This document shows, piece after piece, positions 13,201 through 23,118 of a stretch of DNA of 64,000 nucleotides. The stretch lies in the NCBI GenBank assembly GCA_903813345.2, contig CAIIXF020000008.1, positions 3,293,341 to 3,357,340 on the forward strand, in the 5' to 3' direction. The notes beneath the pieces were generated by a model. It was not told the origin of the DNA. It ran no database searches and was given only the letters and a program-made list of their open reading frames with translations. Both the position numbers and the translations under genes were made by a program. Each line of letters starts with the position of its first letter. Position 1 is the first letter of the stretch. This stretch comes from Owenia fusiformis (taxonomy: Eukaryota > Annelida > Polychaeta > Sabellida > Oweniidae).

Positions 13201-16200
13201 AACATAATTCGAGTATCTATGTGTTCATGACACGTTTGGGCATCCGGTAATGACAATTTCTACACAAAGTTTGCACACGAAATTGACGTAATTCATGAAT
13301 GAAGTCGGGAAGACAAAAACTTATGACTGACATGTTTGAAAGAAACATTAACACACTGACAAAAAATATGGTAGAACCGAAACCTGTCCAAAACATGATT
13401 TTCAGATGATTTTTCCCCTTTATTTTTAGTAAAATTAATGATAGAATGTAACCATTTTGCTCAATAAACGCATTTTCATTCACATCCAGGGTTCTCACCA
13501 GGAAATCTTTAGACCCCTGATTTTTTTGCAGTATCGCAACTACTCCTCCCCATGTGAGATCAGAGATATACTACTGAAGATTATCTTCCTATTTTAATCA
13601 CAATATACATTTCTAAAAGGTTTCCGACTTCCTATTCCTTGTTTCTATCCAGTTTTATGTATTTTCTCAAGAGTTTTACCACAAATAATGTGATAAATTA
13701 GACTCTGGAAAAAACACTTTTGACTCTGGAATAGCTATTAGACTCTGGAGCAAGAGGTTCTAAGGACATTTGACTACGGAGAATCTCTGGAGTCTTAAAG
13801 CCTAGTGAGAACCCTGACATCTGACATAAATGTTGGTATGCATATGCTAAGTTTAAGATGTATAACATATCTACAGGTGATTGTGAAAGGCTATGGGTTA
13901 AAATTATCTTACAGTTTTAAGTTTATTGTTACATATGTTACCCCTACTTTGAACTGAGGAGGAACCTCTGAATTTGAAGGATGTGACCTCAAATTCACAA
14001 AGTGGTTGTTATTGATTAGACTGTCATTCTATTGACTGATTTTTTACAAAGATTTACTGGATTGAAAATTTTTTTTAAATGGTGCATTGCTCTAAACTTA
14101 ATTGAAAATTAAATTTTATGTCTCACAAGATCTCCTTATTGAACAAATTCCTAGATATTGAATTTCTCCTAATTATGACATCAATTTAAGGTAAAAAGTC
14201 ACACTCACAATTTTGTGAGTTGTCCTATTCAATCCATTCTAACTTTTTACCATATTTACGAAATTCTTTGACATTTTCTTCGTTTGCCAAAAGTATGGAC
14301 ATTGTACATCTGATTGTTTAGAATGATATTACAGAAAAATGACTGATAAAGGACCATGAACCTTTTTTCTTTACAGAGTTTAATTAATGTTCCTCTGTTG
14401 TTTCAGGAACCCTGACGATAGTTCTGCCAAGAATAAGATGTTGTACTCGAGTAGCAAGGACAACATTTTAAAGAAATTTGGGGACACTCACAAGATTCAA
14501 GCCAATGATTTTGATGATCTAGAATTCACTTACATTTTTGCGGATCTGAAAAAGAAATACAAATAGACTTGAGAATGCATCATAACTGTGAAAATAGTCC
14601 ATTTAAATGAATGAGCCATGGGCCGCACAAAAACGTATAATACAGGGTGGTCCAAAAAATGGGACACATGTCATATTATATACCAGTGGATAGGGAACTT
14701 AATGACATGTTTTCATGAAGAAAAATCAAGTTATTTTTAAAATATGAGTGTCACATTTGTGGATCACCCTGTATTACTGGGGTGTGATACTTTGTTTATA
14801 ATGTATGGATACACCATTATGTATAAATAATTAGATAACCATTTTTATGGAGTGTAAATAGATGGCAGAAGCAGTTTGCAGAGCATTTACAAAAGTGTAC
14901 AAAAATGTAAAGCTCTATTATTACAACTAAACAATTATGTTTACATACTGGTCATGATTTAACCTTGAAATTTGAATCCTTTGCATTGTTAAAATATGGA
15001 TATAGTCCAAACTTTTCAGAAAATAACTGGAAGTAACAGATTTACCAATTTAAAAGTATGGTCAGATTTTAGATATAACCTCAAATAATTCTTAATGTTT
15101 GAATATTGAAGTTTTCTTTAATGATAGCTATATAGCAGTTGCAATTACTGGAGTAAAATATATATATATAGATATATAAAAAAATGTAACCCCTTATTTT
15201 TAACTCGCATGTACTTTTTTATGTCATCACCTTGAAGGACATATTGTTATGGCAACTGCATGTTTTGTGATGAGCAGTCAGTGTTGGCATTCAACATCTG
15301 TAACACACTGTTACACTTTTGTAATTCCAACCAGGTGGTGACATATTGTATGTTAATGCCTTGTTATAATTCTAATAGCAGATGGTATTAAAACTCAAAT
15401 CCGAACTACTTTTATAAAAATTAATATTCAAACAATCTCATAACATTATGAAAGATCTATTCCTAATATTCACATATGAAGGAACTTTATTTTATGTAAC
15501 GTTAACCTGGAAATATAACATATTGCTTGTCTATCATTACATTGAGCCTTGTAAAACAGGGTTTGTCCAATAAGTAAAGCACTATATACTCAAACGTTCT
15601 GGTGCAACCCTTGTATGTCATGGTTTCAAACATATGAGGGATATATAACTTTTCATTTGAATACACAATCATGAAGATCAACTAGAGGAATTTAAACTAC
15701 TTGAAGCTGTAATTAAACAACAAACGGCATTATTGCATTGAAGTTCTTTCCTCAGATCTCTGTTTATATAACCATTACCATGACAACCAGTGACAACTTA
15801 AGTTTTAGCAAATAGAATGTTATACTAGTACTGTTCATTGTTCCACATAAGTTTCAACGCCAACATATTGGATTCACTTAACTATCATTCCTAACCAATG
15901 AAGGGCTGAACAGTCGTGTTGTAAAGTTATATTTTGTAGATAAATTAACTTCTTAAATTCCATTTGTCATTTAAATTTAGCATTAGTTCACATGTATAGA
16001 AATTGTATGGCTTTATATTTATAAACTAGCAGAGTATTAAAAGCATTCCATGGTTTGAACCTAATTGTCTTTCTTAATTTGTCTTTTATTAGTCAGAAAT
16101 GTTGTGTTTGTCGATTTTGACAATCTGTGACAATACTTTTGCGAATATATAAAGTATTTGTCTGAAAATTTGGTTTTTGGTTTATAAAATGAGCACCGTA

Positions 16201-18437
16201 TACACTGTACTTGTTGTTTTGTTTATTTTTTGTGTATATATGTATTTTGTTAGCATTTAATGGTCAGAAATAAATCTCACTTTACAATTAACCCAATTCC
16301 AATATTTTGTTTTCCATTGTACGTTATAGAATATAAATAAAATGAACCCATACACAGCATCAAACAGTACATTAAAGTACCGTTTTGGCTATGGTACTCT
16401 ATGGCACCTTAAAATCTGGTAACATAGACTAAAACAGTACCGTGAGGTATCTTGAACATAATGGCAGTGGTACCATACTCAAACTGTACCGTATTGTGCC
16501 GTGATTTCGGAGTGTGGATGGGAGTGTATACTAAGTTACCTTTCAAAATGAGTGATAATTTTATTTTTCTCATTATTATGACCGATATACTTTCATATCT
16601 GCTTATCTGATAGAAAAGTTACTCTTGTTTTAGGTGTCCTTTCTGGACTGTCCATCCTGAAATTTTCAATTTTCGTCTACCTGTTTCCAACCAAACCATT
16701 TGATGAATCAATTAAAAAATGTCATGGGTGCTTCTTGGTATGAAAGTATAACATATAACAGTGTCATCAAAAGTTCCCGCATAAGTTTGACAATCGATTG
16801 TCTCCCTTTGGATCAGTTTTAGTTTGATGATTTTAAGATTCTTCGTGGCTAACTTGTGAAGTGGATTGCACACACTTCTACACAGGGCAAGAGAGCAGAG
16901 ATAACGGCAATACTTTTTTGGGGACTGGAAGCTAGATCCAAGCCTAACAATCAGTAATGCTTTGTCCATGTTTATGATTCGCCTAGCATGTATGTAGTTT
17001 ATATGGCCTCACTACTGACTTAGCTGCTTCTAGTTAGTTAATTTTAGTTCCTAGTGTCAACATGCTGATAAATAGATTGGATTGTCACCAACAGACAACT
17101 TTTTACATCGTCTTGTCATGGGCTTTCAACTAGAAAGCCCATGGTTTTGGATAGAAATAACATTAAAGACGATACAAATCATGTCATATGTAAATAGTTC
17201 TCTATGGTCACCAGATTAACTAAAAGTCATAAAGAAATTATAGACATCTTGAAAGGATGTGTCCGGATATATGCCCTTTTGGTCCCTCAGTCAAATGTGT
17301 GTAAAATATGTTTTTTATTACTGTCCAAGTTATATTTGATTCGTATATTTACTTTTTCACGAGTTTTGATGCATAATTAACCCCCTGCTGAGAGTCAGAA
17401 AAAGTATCTTGACAAACAAAAAGATAGTCATTATCATAGAAAAAACACCAATGGCAACATGTATGACTTACAAAGAAGAAATAACTAAAGACCCATGAAG
17501 AATTAAAAAGAAAATCACATTTTTGTAATATATTTAAGGATTAAAATTGTTTTCAAATTTCTGAATTTCCCGCCAGTTTAATTTGAAGGGGGAAAAACAA
17601 AATGGCTGCCATTTGACGTAAGAAATATCAGAAAAAAGTTGCTTCACTTTAGTTTTCACAATGAGCACAGTTTCCCGGTTTAGGTTTTTTGACTGATTCT
17701 GACTCTTCATCACCAGGGTCGTGTATAGAGATTATAAAATAGAAACCAAAATGTTGTGCTCAGCATGAATTTGACTGAAATATGTGCAACTTCACCAAAA
17801 CAATTGAAGTCTCAAAACTGGATGCTCAGTAACTTTGAGTGACTATAATCCCTTGATTACACAGATAAACACCGACTCACTTATCCAGAAATACCATTCA
17901 ATGTCTATACAAAGAAAGTAAGCAATGTTTTGGAGGATATGTTTTAAACTTTTTGAATAAATAATTCATTTAATATTTGCCATTGATTTTTTTTCGATTT
18001 TGACAAAGTGATATGCACTGTCTTTGATGCCAATATTCTTCATTAATTGTGATACAAATTGATATTTTTGTACTCTCAGAAGAAGGATAAGATATTGAAG
18101 TTTAATAATATGTGTGATTGAGTTGGTTTTTCAGACATTACAATTTTCAATATTTTCTAAGTCAATACCCAGACTCATCCTTTTAGGCGACGTTGGACTT
18201 GTCAATGAATCGAGGATAATTTGAAATTTATATCGGTTCTTCAATTTCAGGATCCCGGATGAGTTGCCTGTTCGAGAAAAGATGATATACGCCACCATGA
18301 AAAAGGGTTTCCTGTATTACCTTGATGGAATTGATATTAAGATACAAGCAAATTGCCAAAGTGATATTCTGCTCTCACATATGCTGGAGAAAATAATGTT
18401 ACATGACGAGAAATTAAAGCGACAAAATAAAGAATAG
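1153..18437 (+). CDS. CFL: ADF/cofilin gene, exons 2-3 plus two alternative terminal exons
   Basis: Encodes an actin-depolymerising factor (ADF-H domain), a cytoplasmic protein that binds G- and F-actin and severs filaments. Exons are 1153-1291, 3025-3160 and either 14407-14566 (4a) or 18251-18437 (4b). Phases fit throughout: phase 1 after exon 2, and phase 2 after exon 3, where the Trp codon is split TG|G. The N-terminus reads SNSGV, so once Met is added a Ser sits where LIM kinase phosphorylates cofilins. Exon 3 carries YVVFDANW and ends LIFVAW, the usual ADF core strands. The 4a product is about 145 residues and the 4b product about 154, normal ADF lengths. The initiator exon is not found. 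Family assignment rests on motif order and both terminal exons matching the KMIYASSK and LQAN blocks of cofilins. That 4a and 4b are used alternatively is inferred. Confidence 0.93.
1613..2463 (+). repeat. Dispersed element with internal tandem units, copy 1
   Basis: Begins TTATCCCACTGAACGAAG and ends near CCGTGGAGTTGCTG. The interior has about four or five degenerate units, each with GGATTTGGTTCAAATTTTA, a TGATGCCT-like segment, AAGATGGCCGCC, and TAAAAAA followed by TAACTCAAATACC. A shorter copy lies in opposite orientation at 27288-27858, with fragments at 3715-3780, about 27060-27110 and 48361-48470. It is non-coding, and short ORFs in it are incidental. No terminal inverted repeats are seen, so the class is unknown. 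It sits in cofilin intron 2. Confidence 0.8.
2464..3024. other. Cofilin intron 2, no further feature
   Basis: AT-rich intron sequence between the dispersed repeat and the exon 3 acceptor. I see no coding exon, RNA gene or inverted repeat. Confidence 0.5.
3025..3160 (+). CDS. CFL: Cofilin exon 3 (ADF-H core)
   Basis: Reads (G)TEDCATAWNNLKEVL, then DEGRYVVFDANW, then EKLIFVAW. The acceptor is TATAAG at 3019-3024, and a strong donor G|GTAAGT lies at 3160/3161. It ends in phase 2 (TG of Trp). The first base of both 4a and 4b (G) completes Trp, so either terminal exon can be joined. Confidence 0.93.
3240..3617. mobile_element. Short TIR element packed with CTCGTAC/GTACGAG words
   Basis: The left end reads ACACAGGCAAATAACA and the right end TGTAATTTGCCCGTGT, an imperfect inverted pair. 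Between them lie many degenerate copies of GTACGAGCTTGTAC-like and ACGAG/CTCGT words in both orientations. A 90-codon and an 87-codon ORF cross it on opposite strands, but these follow from the repeated words and are not genes. Confidence 0.55.
4441..5664. mobile_element. Non-autonomous TIR transposon with 5-bp target duplication
   Basis: Ends are CAGTGGAGACGATAACCCCA and its complement TGGGGTTATCGTCTCCACTG, with TIRs of about 28 bp. The flanks TGAAA (4436-4440) and TGAAA (5665-5669) form a 5-bp target duplication. The subterminal zones (4485-4515, 5490-5640) are rich in CACGTCAATTGACGTG-like palindromes, probably transposase-binding repeats. There is no transposase ORF. CAG ends with a 5-bp duplication recall the hAT5 type, which is a tentative placement. 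Confidence 0.78.
5721..6591. mobile_element. Non-autonomous hAT element with 8-bp target duplication
   Basis: Ends are TAGAGGTGTAACTC and GAGTTACACCTCTA, a perfect 14-bp TIR. The flanking CAATACAT at 5713-5720 is repeated exactly at 6592-6599, the 8-bp duplication expected of hAT transposition. CTCGAG and CTCGCGAG words cluster at both ends (5740-5850, 6515-6580). No transposase is seen, and the 63-codon ORF across its right end is incidental. Confidence 0.85.
6769..7839. other. Cofilin intron 3 segment, no recognised feature
   Basis: AT-rich intron DNA. A 109-codon ORF (6750-7079) has no recognisable motif and spans the transposon end at 6768, so it is not called. Nothing else is supported. 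Confidence 0.4.
7840..9277. mobile_element. Long inverted-repeat element in cofilin intron 3
   Basis: The left arm (about 7840-7895 and 8020-8140) and right arm (about 9115-9277) are inverted copies. Shared blocks include CACCCCATTCTCTTATA, AAGTTTACGACGTTATAC and CTTCTAGAAAGCAC. The left arm carries an extra stretch of about 120 bp between the two blocks. The interior of about 970 bp has no credible transposase. It is probably a non-autonomous DNA transposon, and exact ends and target duplication are not resolved. Confidence 0.6.
9278..9919. other. Cofilin intron 3 segment, no recognised feature
   Basis: Contains two close copies of TCCATGAYGAATTGT near 9455-9492. No gene or structured element is supported. 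Confidence 0.4.
9920..10192. mobile_element. MITE with internal foldback, copy 1
   Basis: Its core is an inverted repeat: ATGACCTGAATCGATTGCAA at about 10029 and TTGCAATCGATTCAGGTCAT at about 10110-10130, separated by about 60 bp. The outer flanks, including the ends ATAATCTTTGGTTT and CCAATAGAGGCCATTGG (complement), recur in opposite orientation at 31981-32290. That defines a dispersed family of about 280-310 bp. It is non-coding. Confidence 0.75.
10193..11218. other. Cofilin intron 3 segment with a repeat fragment
   Basis: Contains a short degraded piece (about 10715-10740, CCTACTGAATGAAG) of the element at 1613-2463. Otherwise no gene, RNA or complete element is recognised. Confidence 0.4.
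11219..11690. mobile_element. Foldback element, about 180-bp arms
   Basis: The left arm (about 11219-11395) and right arm (about 11504-11690) are inverted and diverged. Paired blocks include AAAAGACCATGTGCAGTATG with its complement near 11660, and CTTTCAAGTGAAGT with ACTTCACTTGAAAG. The loop is about 110 bp. It is non-coding; the 63-codon antisense ORF is a by-product. Confidence 0.7.
11691..13486. other. Cofilin intron 3 segment, old repeats only
   Basis: No exon is found. Phrases such as CCAAACCATTTGAT near 13035 recur near 16693, implying a diffuse old repeat. The word GATGCGAGTA (12384) is met by its complement near 12795, but I cannot delimit an element. Confidence 0.35.
13487..13816. 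mobile_element. CAGGGTTCTCAC-type TIR element, copy 1
   Basis: Ends are CAGGGTTCTCACCAGGAAAT and the inverted CCTAGTGAGAACCCTG. The flanking ACATC (13482-13486) is repeated at 13817-13821, a 5-bp target duplication. The interior repeats GACTCTGGA words. A second copy lies in opposite orientation at 49218-49606 with its own 5-bp duplication. It is a non-autonomous DNA transposon with no ORF. Confidence 0.82.
14407..14566 (+). CDS. CFL: Cofilin terminal exon 4a (canonical type)
   Basis: Acceptor TTGTTTCAG|G. It completes Trp, then reads NPDDSSAKNKMLYSSSKD, HKIQANDFDDLEF and a C-terminus FADLKKKYK before TAG at 14564. KMLYSSSKD is the long actin-binding helix of ADF/cofilins and the IQAN block precedes the last helix. 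This is the more conventional of the two last exons. The nearest clear AATAAA downstream is at 16269, implying a 3' UTR of about 1.7 kb if it is used. Confidence 0.93.
14643..14771. mobile_element. 129-bp mariner-type MITE in the exon 4a 3' region
   Basis: Ends are CAGGGTGGTCCAAAAAATG and the inverted TTGTGGATCACCCTG, flanked by TA on both sides. The same terminal motif (CAGGGTGGNCCA) is shared with 23119-24184 and 38863-39730. TA duplication and this end sequence fit Tc1/mariner-type MITEs. Confidence 0.75.
16269..16274 (+). other. Candidate polyadenylation signal for cofilin 4a transcript
   Basis: AATAAA, 1.7 kb after the exon 4a stop. It is the first exact hexamer I found in that interval. 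Its use is not shown by sequence alone. Confidence 0.35.
17117..17143. repeat. CATGGGCTTTC palindrome, copy 1
   Basis: CATGGGCTTTC, a 5-base loop, then GAAAGCCCATG: a perfect 11-bp stem. Related palindromes lie at 42795-42824 (13-bp stem) and 51358-51383 (imperfect). The recurrence marks a dispersed hairpin rather than a local accident. Confidence 0.7.
18251..18437 (+). CDS. CFL: Cofilin alternative terminal exon 4b (diverged)
   Basis: Acceptor TTCTTCAATTTCAG|G, with the same phase as exon 4a. It completes the exon 3 Trp and then encodes 61 residues: IPDELPVREKMIYATMKK, then DIKIQANCQSDILL, then a basic C-terminus LKRQNKE before TAG at 18435. KMIYA and IQANC are, if anything, closer to vertebrate cofilin than the 4a residues. 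By contrast FLYYLDG and the last helix are strongly changed. The frame is clean, the polypyrimidine tract is good, and protein-level similarity to 4a is clear. Together these argue for a functional duplicated exon rather than debris. An AATAAA at 20397 lies beyond the satellite. Confidence 0.85.
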
Positions 18438-18617
18438 GAATTGCAGTCTATAGACGGAACATGATCAGGGGCTGGACGTCTGTCTACTGTCTTACATGGT
18501 TTATTCCTTGTAGAGGCAGACTTTCTTCTGTGTATTTGTACCCTAGCAATTTATATACTTTTAATTGAACGCTTGCATTCAGTACGTACGTACGCTGGCA
18601 GTACAACTTGCGATACT

Positions 18618-18734
18618 ATGCGTTCGTGTGACCTGTGTCAGACTAGAAATGAATTTAGAAATACTACAATTGAAACTGAGGAGGAAGACGATGAGTTGAG
18701 CGATTCAGAAGTTGAAAATGTATTCATTAATTGA
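18618..18734 (+). other. 38-codon acidic small ORF with a CxxC
   Basis: Starts ATG at 18618 and reads MRSCDLCQTRNEFRNTTIE, then an acidic run ending EVENVFIN, stop TGA. It has one CDLC pair and a strongly acidic middle. It lies between cofilin exon 4b and the satellite, with no splice signal or homolog I can name. It is most likely incidental in the 3' UTR of the 4b transcript. A small peptide cannot be excluded. Confidence 0.15.
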
Positions 18735-18933
18735 ATGACGGAATTGATTATTATATGGTCAGTTTTATATGAATCCTAGAATTATTTCATACCCTTTGCA
18801 TTCGTTTGACTTCACTTCTTAAAAGAGAGCTTCGTAGTTTAACTAGACTCTGCACGCAGGGTAATTATTTCATGCAAATGAATCATTTAGTGTGTTTTAG
18901 CCAAATCAAGAATTTCGCGCTATTTCACATTGC

Positions 18934-20144
18934 CATTTTTTATGATATCAGCAATTTATACATTTTTTATGATATCAGCCATTCATACATTTTTATGATA
19001 TCAGCCATTCATACATTTTTTATGATATCAGCCATTCATACATTTTTTATGATATCAGCCATTTATACATTTTTTATGATATCAGCCATTTATACATTTT
19101 TTATGATATCAGCCATTTATACATTTTTTATGATATCAGCCATTTATACATTTTTTATGATATCAGCCATTTATACATTTTTATGATATCAGCCATTCAT
19201 ACATTTTTTATGATATCAGCCATTCATACATTTTTTATGATATCAGCCATTTATACATTTTTTATGATATCAGCCATTCATACATTTTTTATGATATCAG
19301 CCATTTATACATTTTTTATGATATCAGCCATTTATACATTTTTTATGATATCAGCCATTCATACATTTTTTATGATATCAGCCATTCATACATTTTTTAT
19401 GATATCAGCCATTTATACATTTTTTATGATATCAGCCATTTATACATTTTTTATGATATCAGCCATTCATACATTTTTTATGATATCAGCCATTCATACA
19501 TTTTTTATGATATCAGCCATTCATACATTTTTTATGATATCAGCCATTTATACATTTTTTATGATATCAGCCATTTATACATTTTTTATGATATCAGCCA
19601 TTCATACATTTTTTATGATATCAGCCATTCATACATTTTTTATGATATCAGCCATTTATACATTTTTTATGATATCAGCCATTTATACATTTTTTATGAT
19701 ATCAGCCATTTATACATTTTTTATGATATCAGCCATTCATACATTTTTATGATATCAGCCATTCATACATTTTTTATGATATCAGCCATTTATACATTTT
19801 TTATGATATCAGCCATTTATACATTTTTTATGATATCAGCCATTTATACATTTTTTATGATATCAGCCATTTATACATTTTTTATGATATCAGCCATTCA
19901 TACATTTTTATGATATAAGCCATTTATACATTTTTTATGATATCAGCCATTTATACATTTTTATGATATCAGCCATTCATACATTTTTTATGATATCAGC
20001 CATTCATACATTTTTATGATATCAGCCATTCATACATTTTTTATGATATCAGCCATTTATACATTTTTTATGATATCAGCCATTTATACATTTTTTATGA
20101 TATCAGCCATTCATACATTTTTTATGATATAAGCCATTTATAGA
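18934..20144. repeat. 27-bp satellite array (about 45 monomers)
   Basis: The monomer is TTTTTTATGATATCAGCC followed by ATTYATACA, 27 bp, repeated about 45 times with very little divergence. Variation is almost confined to Y (C or T) and to occasional loss of one T (26-bp monomers). Each unit holds the palindrome TGATATCA with an EcoRV site. Because 27 is a multiple of 3, two + frames stay open (MISAI[HY]TFF periodicity). That explains ORFs of 126 and 189 codons, which are not genes. The first monomer (GCAATT) and two late ones (ATATAAGCC) are edge variants. Confidence 0.97.
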
Positions 20145-23118
20145 TGACACTATGGCGATGATGTTTCACGTAATACACGAGTTGTATCTCATACTTCCGC
20201 TAATATTTATGCTTATTTGTCGCTGTTTTTATTACCTTTCGTATATTATATCACATTTTGGCACAATATAGTTAATGAATACTACATACTATAGTACTTC
20301 AAGAATACGTGAAAATATCCCATGTACTATTGTTTTAGGTGCACAGTTCTTAAACATGTATATTGATCTGTAAATTACTTTTCACTGAAATGAGTGAATA
20401 AATGAGGGAATACTTGAATATAAAATGTGAGTTTTCGTTGACTTATGTACTAAATTTTTGTAAATAGTTTTAGTCTCAAAACCTTAATCTAGCGTATTTA
20501 TTTACTCTTACTTCTTCTTCTGCTCTTACTTTAAATGCACAAGAAGGATATTACCCAGAATTCCCAGGTTAACCCGTCTCCATATAGCCTAAAGATGAAC
20601 CTCATCATGTAGTTGTCACATTGGCAATATTCATGAAGATCGTCAACGTAACAAAAGCGAGGGACTAAATATGTAAATTGCGTCTTCGTTAATATACCTA
20701 ACATAGAACCCCCTGCATATTCTCAAACTAGACTATCTTCCTTAACTTTGAGTCAAATTATTGTCCACAACTTGACTATTATAAGTGGTGTAGAATCGAG
20801 AAATAAAAACATCTTACCGAAAACGAAGCCCGGAAGTTCTTCCATCTTGTTACGCTGACGTATTGCCTGCGTAACTAGGTGAGTACCAGTGATAACCATA
20901 GTGGCTAGTAATAAACCTTACTAGACAATGGTTAAACAGTTATCAGAGATTGTAGCAGATTCAGTGAACATAGTAAATACATCTTATTGTTGATCACGTA
21001 AAATCTTTAAAACGTTATAATTTCTAGGGAAAATGGTTAATCTCGGACACATGAACAATTTACCATTGTCATCAAAGATCTGTTGAAAAGATTTGAATTC
21101 AGTATTAGCTTGTGTATTTGAATGGTAAAATATGCCTCTCCTAAAGTTTCTGTAAATAAATTTTTATGTCAATACCTTAATGTGTTCTACTTTCATACTT
21201 TTCTAGTCTTTTTAAAGTTGCAACATTTTTTGGCACACCCTTTACTTCAGTCAAAAAAATGTGCTTGGTATATAGCACGTGCAATCCTAGGGTTTAATAG
21301 ACATAACTGAAGTAAGGGGAGGCATCAAAAGATCAATGTCTGATAGAAAACTAAATAAATGAACATTCATAGAAGCATAAATAAATCTAGTTTTGGGGGA
21401 GGGGGTCAAAGCTATTTCAGTTTGCTATCCGACAAATTTCAACATTTAAATCTTTTGCAATTTTAACTCAAAATGCCTTGGAATGGTTTGAAAATAAAGA
21501 CTTTACCAGACGCCTTCTTCACCAAGATGCATACAACATGGAATATTATGCCTATTGTTGTTGGCACATGTTTTAGAATTTATAAATAAGTTATAGTACT
21601 GCCCCAATGAAAGTCCAAATTGAATCGCTAAAACATGTTAAAAGTCCGTGATCAACTTTCATTGTATTTAGTTTTGAGGGGAGGGGGGTCCAATTCAAAA
21701 GATCGAATGCACTTTGTTCTGAATCTACTTGGTGTGTTGTTGTTGAGATGGTCTAATTAAGAGGATATATTGCCTCTATTCAAATGTAATCTTGAACAAC
21801 TCATCGCAGGAAGGCCATATCGTTACTTAGAATTAGGCCACCCAGATGTAGGTCTGATGAAACTAGACCAAAAATGATACAAATATCGCATTGTGGCTTT
21901 GAAAGTGTTCTTGACTCAGAATTTTACACTATTTTATGATCACATAACGATTGTTATATAGTTCTGCTAGGCATATCGTTTATACTATGAATGTTGACTA
22001 CGGAATTTTAAAATTGTTTCTATTTTGAAGGGGTTCACCGATCTTGTCCTTGGATTTACTCAATTAATTACGGCCAGGTAAATCTGTAATTACAACATAA
22101 TATACTTATCAGTTATCAGTCCTAATGAAATTACCTGCTACCTCTCAAAGCAAAACGTGTCCAGAAAGATAGAAATGGTTCAGTTATGCCAATTCATGAG
22201 TAAATTCACATTAGGAAGATTTCAGGTGACTCAGGTAAAAATAAAACAAGTTCAATGAAGCTGAAGTAATTGTAATTTTCTCTACTATAGCGAGAAAGAG
22301 GTTTAACTGTTTACCCTTCTTATATTTTCTATATATTTTTGTAATATTGGATGGAATCCAATTCCGTGTCATACGATAATGCTAAAACATAATTCCAAAA
22401 ATAAATCATGATTATATTTGTAATTATTTTTATAGATTCTTACTCTCAGAACTTTCTTATGGTCTAGTCACCTTAACAACCGATCACGTGAAAAATAATT
22501 GTTCTTTTCTTTCTAATCCTAAAAAACGTGTCTGATGAGAAACTTTGATAAACTGATAAAGAAAATAACAATATTAGTTCGGTCGATGAACTTGTCCGGA
22601 CAAATTAAAAGAAGGCATTTCAATATAATCCGATTGTCAAGATATGCTCGATGGAATTATTCAAGATTTATGACACAAAAATTGATCGCCAAAATAAATG
22701 AGACACATTTCTTCTCTGCTGAATAGTATTTTTCAATTTCCACATATCTACAGAAAATGTTTATCTATGATATTCAATTATTTTGATCTTCACACTCTCC
22801 AGCCCATTGTTTTGGTATTTTGACGCAATAATAATATTTCCAGAACATCATGGAAAACCATGGTCCTCCCTTCTTGCATCATAGATCAACTAAACACAGA
22901 CTGGTCTTTAGATGCGATGTGAATCAGAATGTAATGGTATCGCTTATATTGATTGTCCTCAGTTTTGTGGGACGTGTATGCACAAAGGACCACACATATT
23001 GGCAAACCAATGAAAGTTCAGTATAGGCTAACATATGATGGCCTCATATATCCTCATTATATTATGCTTTCTAGGATGTATAATACTTTAAGTATTTTTT
23101 AATTAATTGTCCAATGTA
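20145..23118. other. Intergenic region, one diverged repeat copy
   Basis: No exon is recognised. An AATAAA lies at 20397-20402. A diverged relative of the foldback at 47935-48354 occupies about 20610-20885; it shares CAACGTAACAAAAGCGAGG and CCCGGAAGTTCTTCCAT. Two G-rich phrases (21393, 21680) resemble each other. ORFs of 60-65 codons here look random. Confidence 0.45.

Larger units (their letters stand above)
14772..18250. other. 3' UTR of exon 4a and intron before exon 4b
   Basis: No additional exon is recognised between the two terminal exons. Contents include a (TA)n tract near 15160-15180, AATAAA signals at 16269-16274 and about 16336, a stretch of GTACCGT-like words (16375-16500), and an 11-bp-stem palindrome at 17117-17143. 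Confidence 0.5.

Noticed and set aside
17117-17143. Helitron 3' hairpin
   Set aside because: No CTRR terminus follows the hairpin, and the same holds at 42795 and 51358.
18806-19752. ORFs of 126 and 189 codons with MISAI[HY]TFF repeats
   Set aside because: They are translations of a 27-bp satellite; frames break wherever a monomer loses one T, and there is no start context or splice signal.
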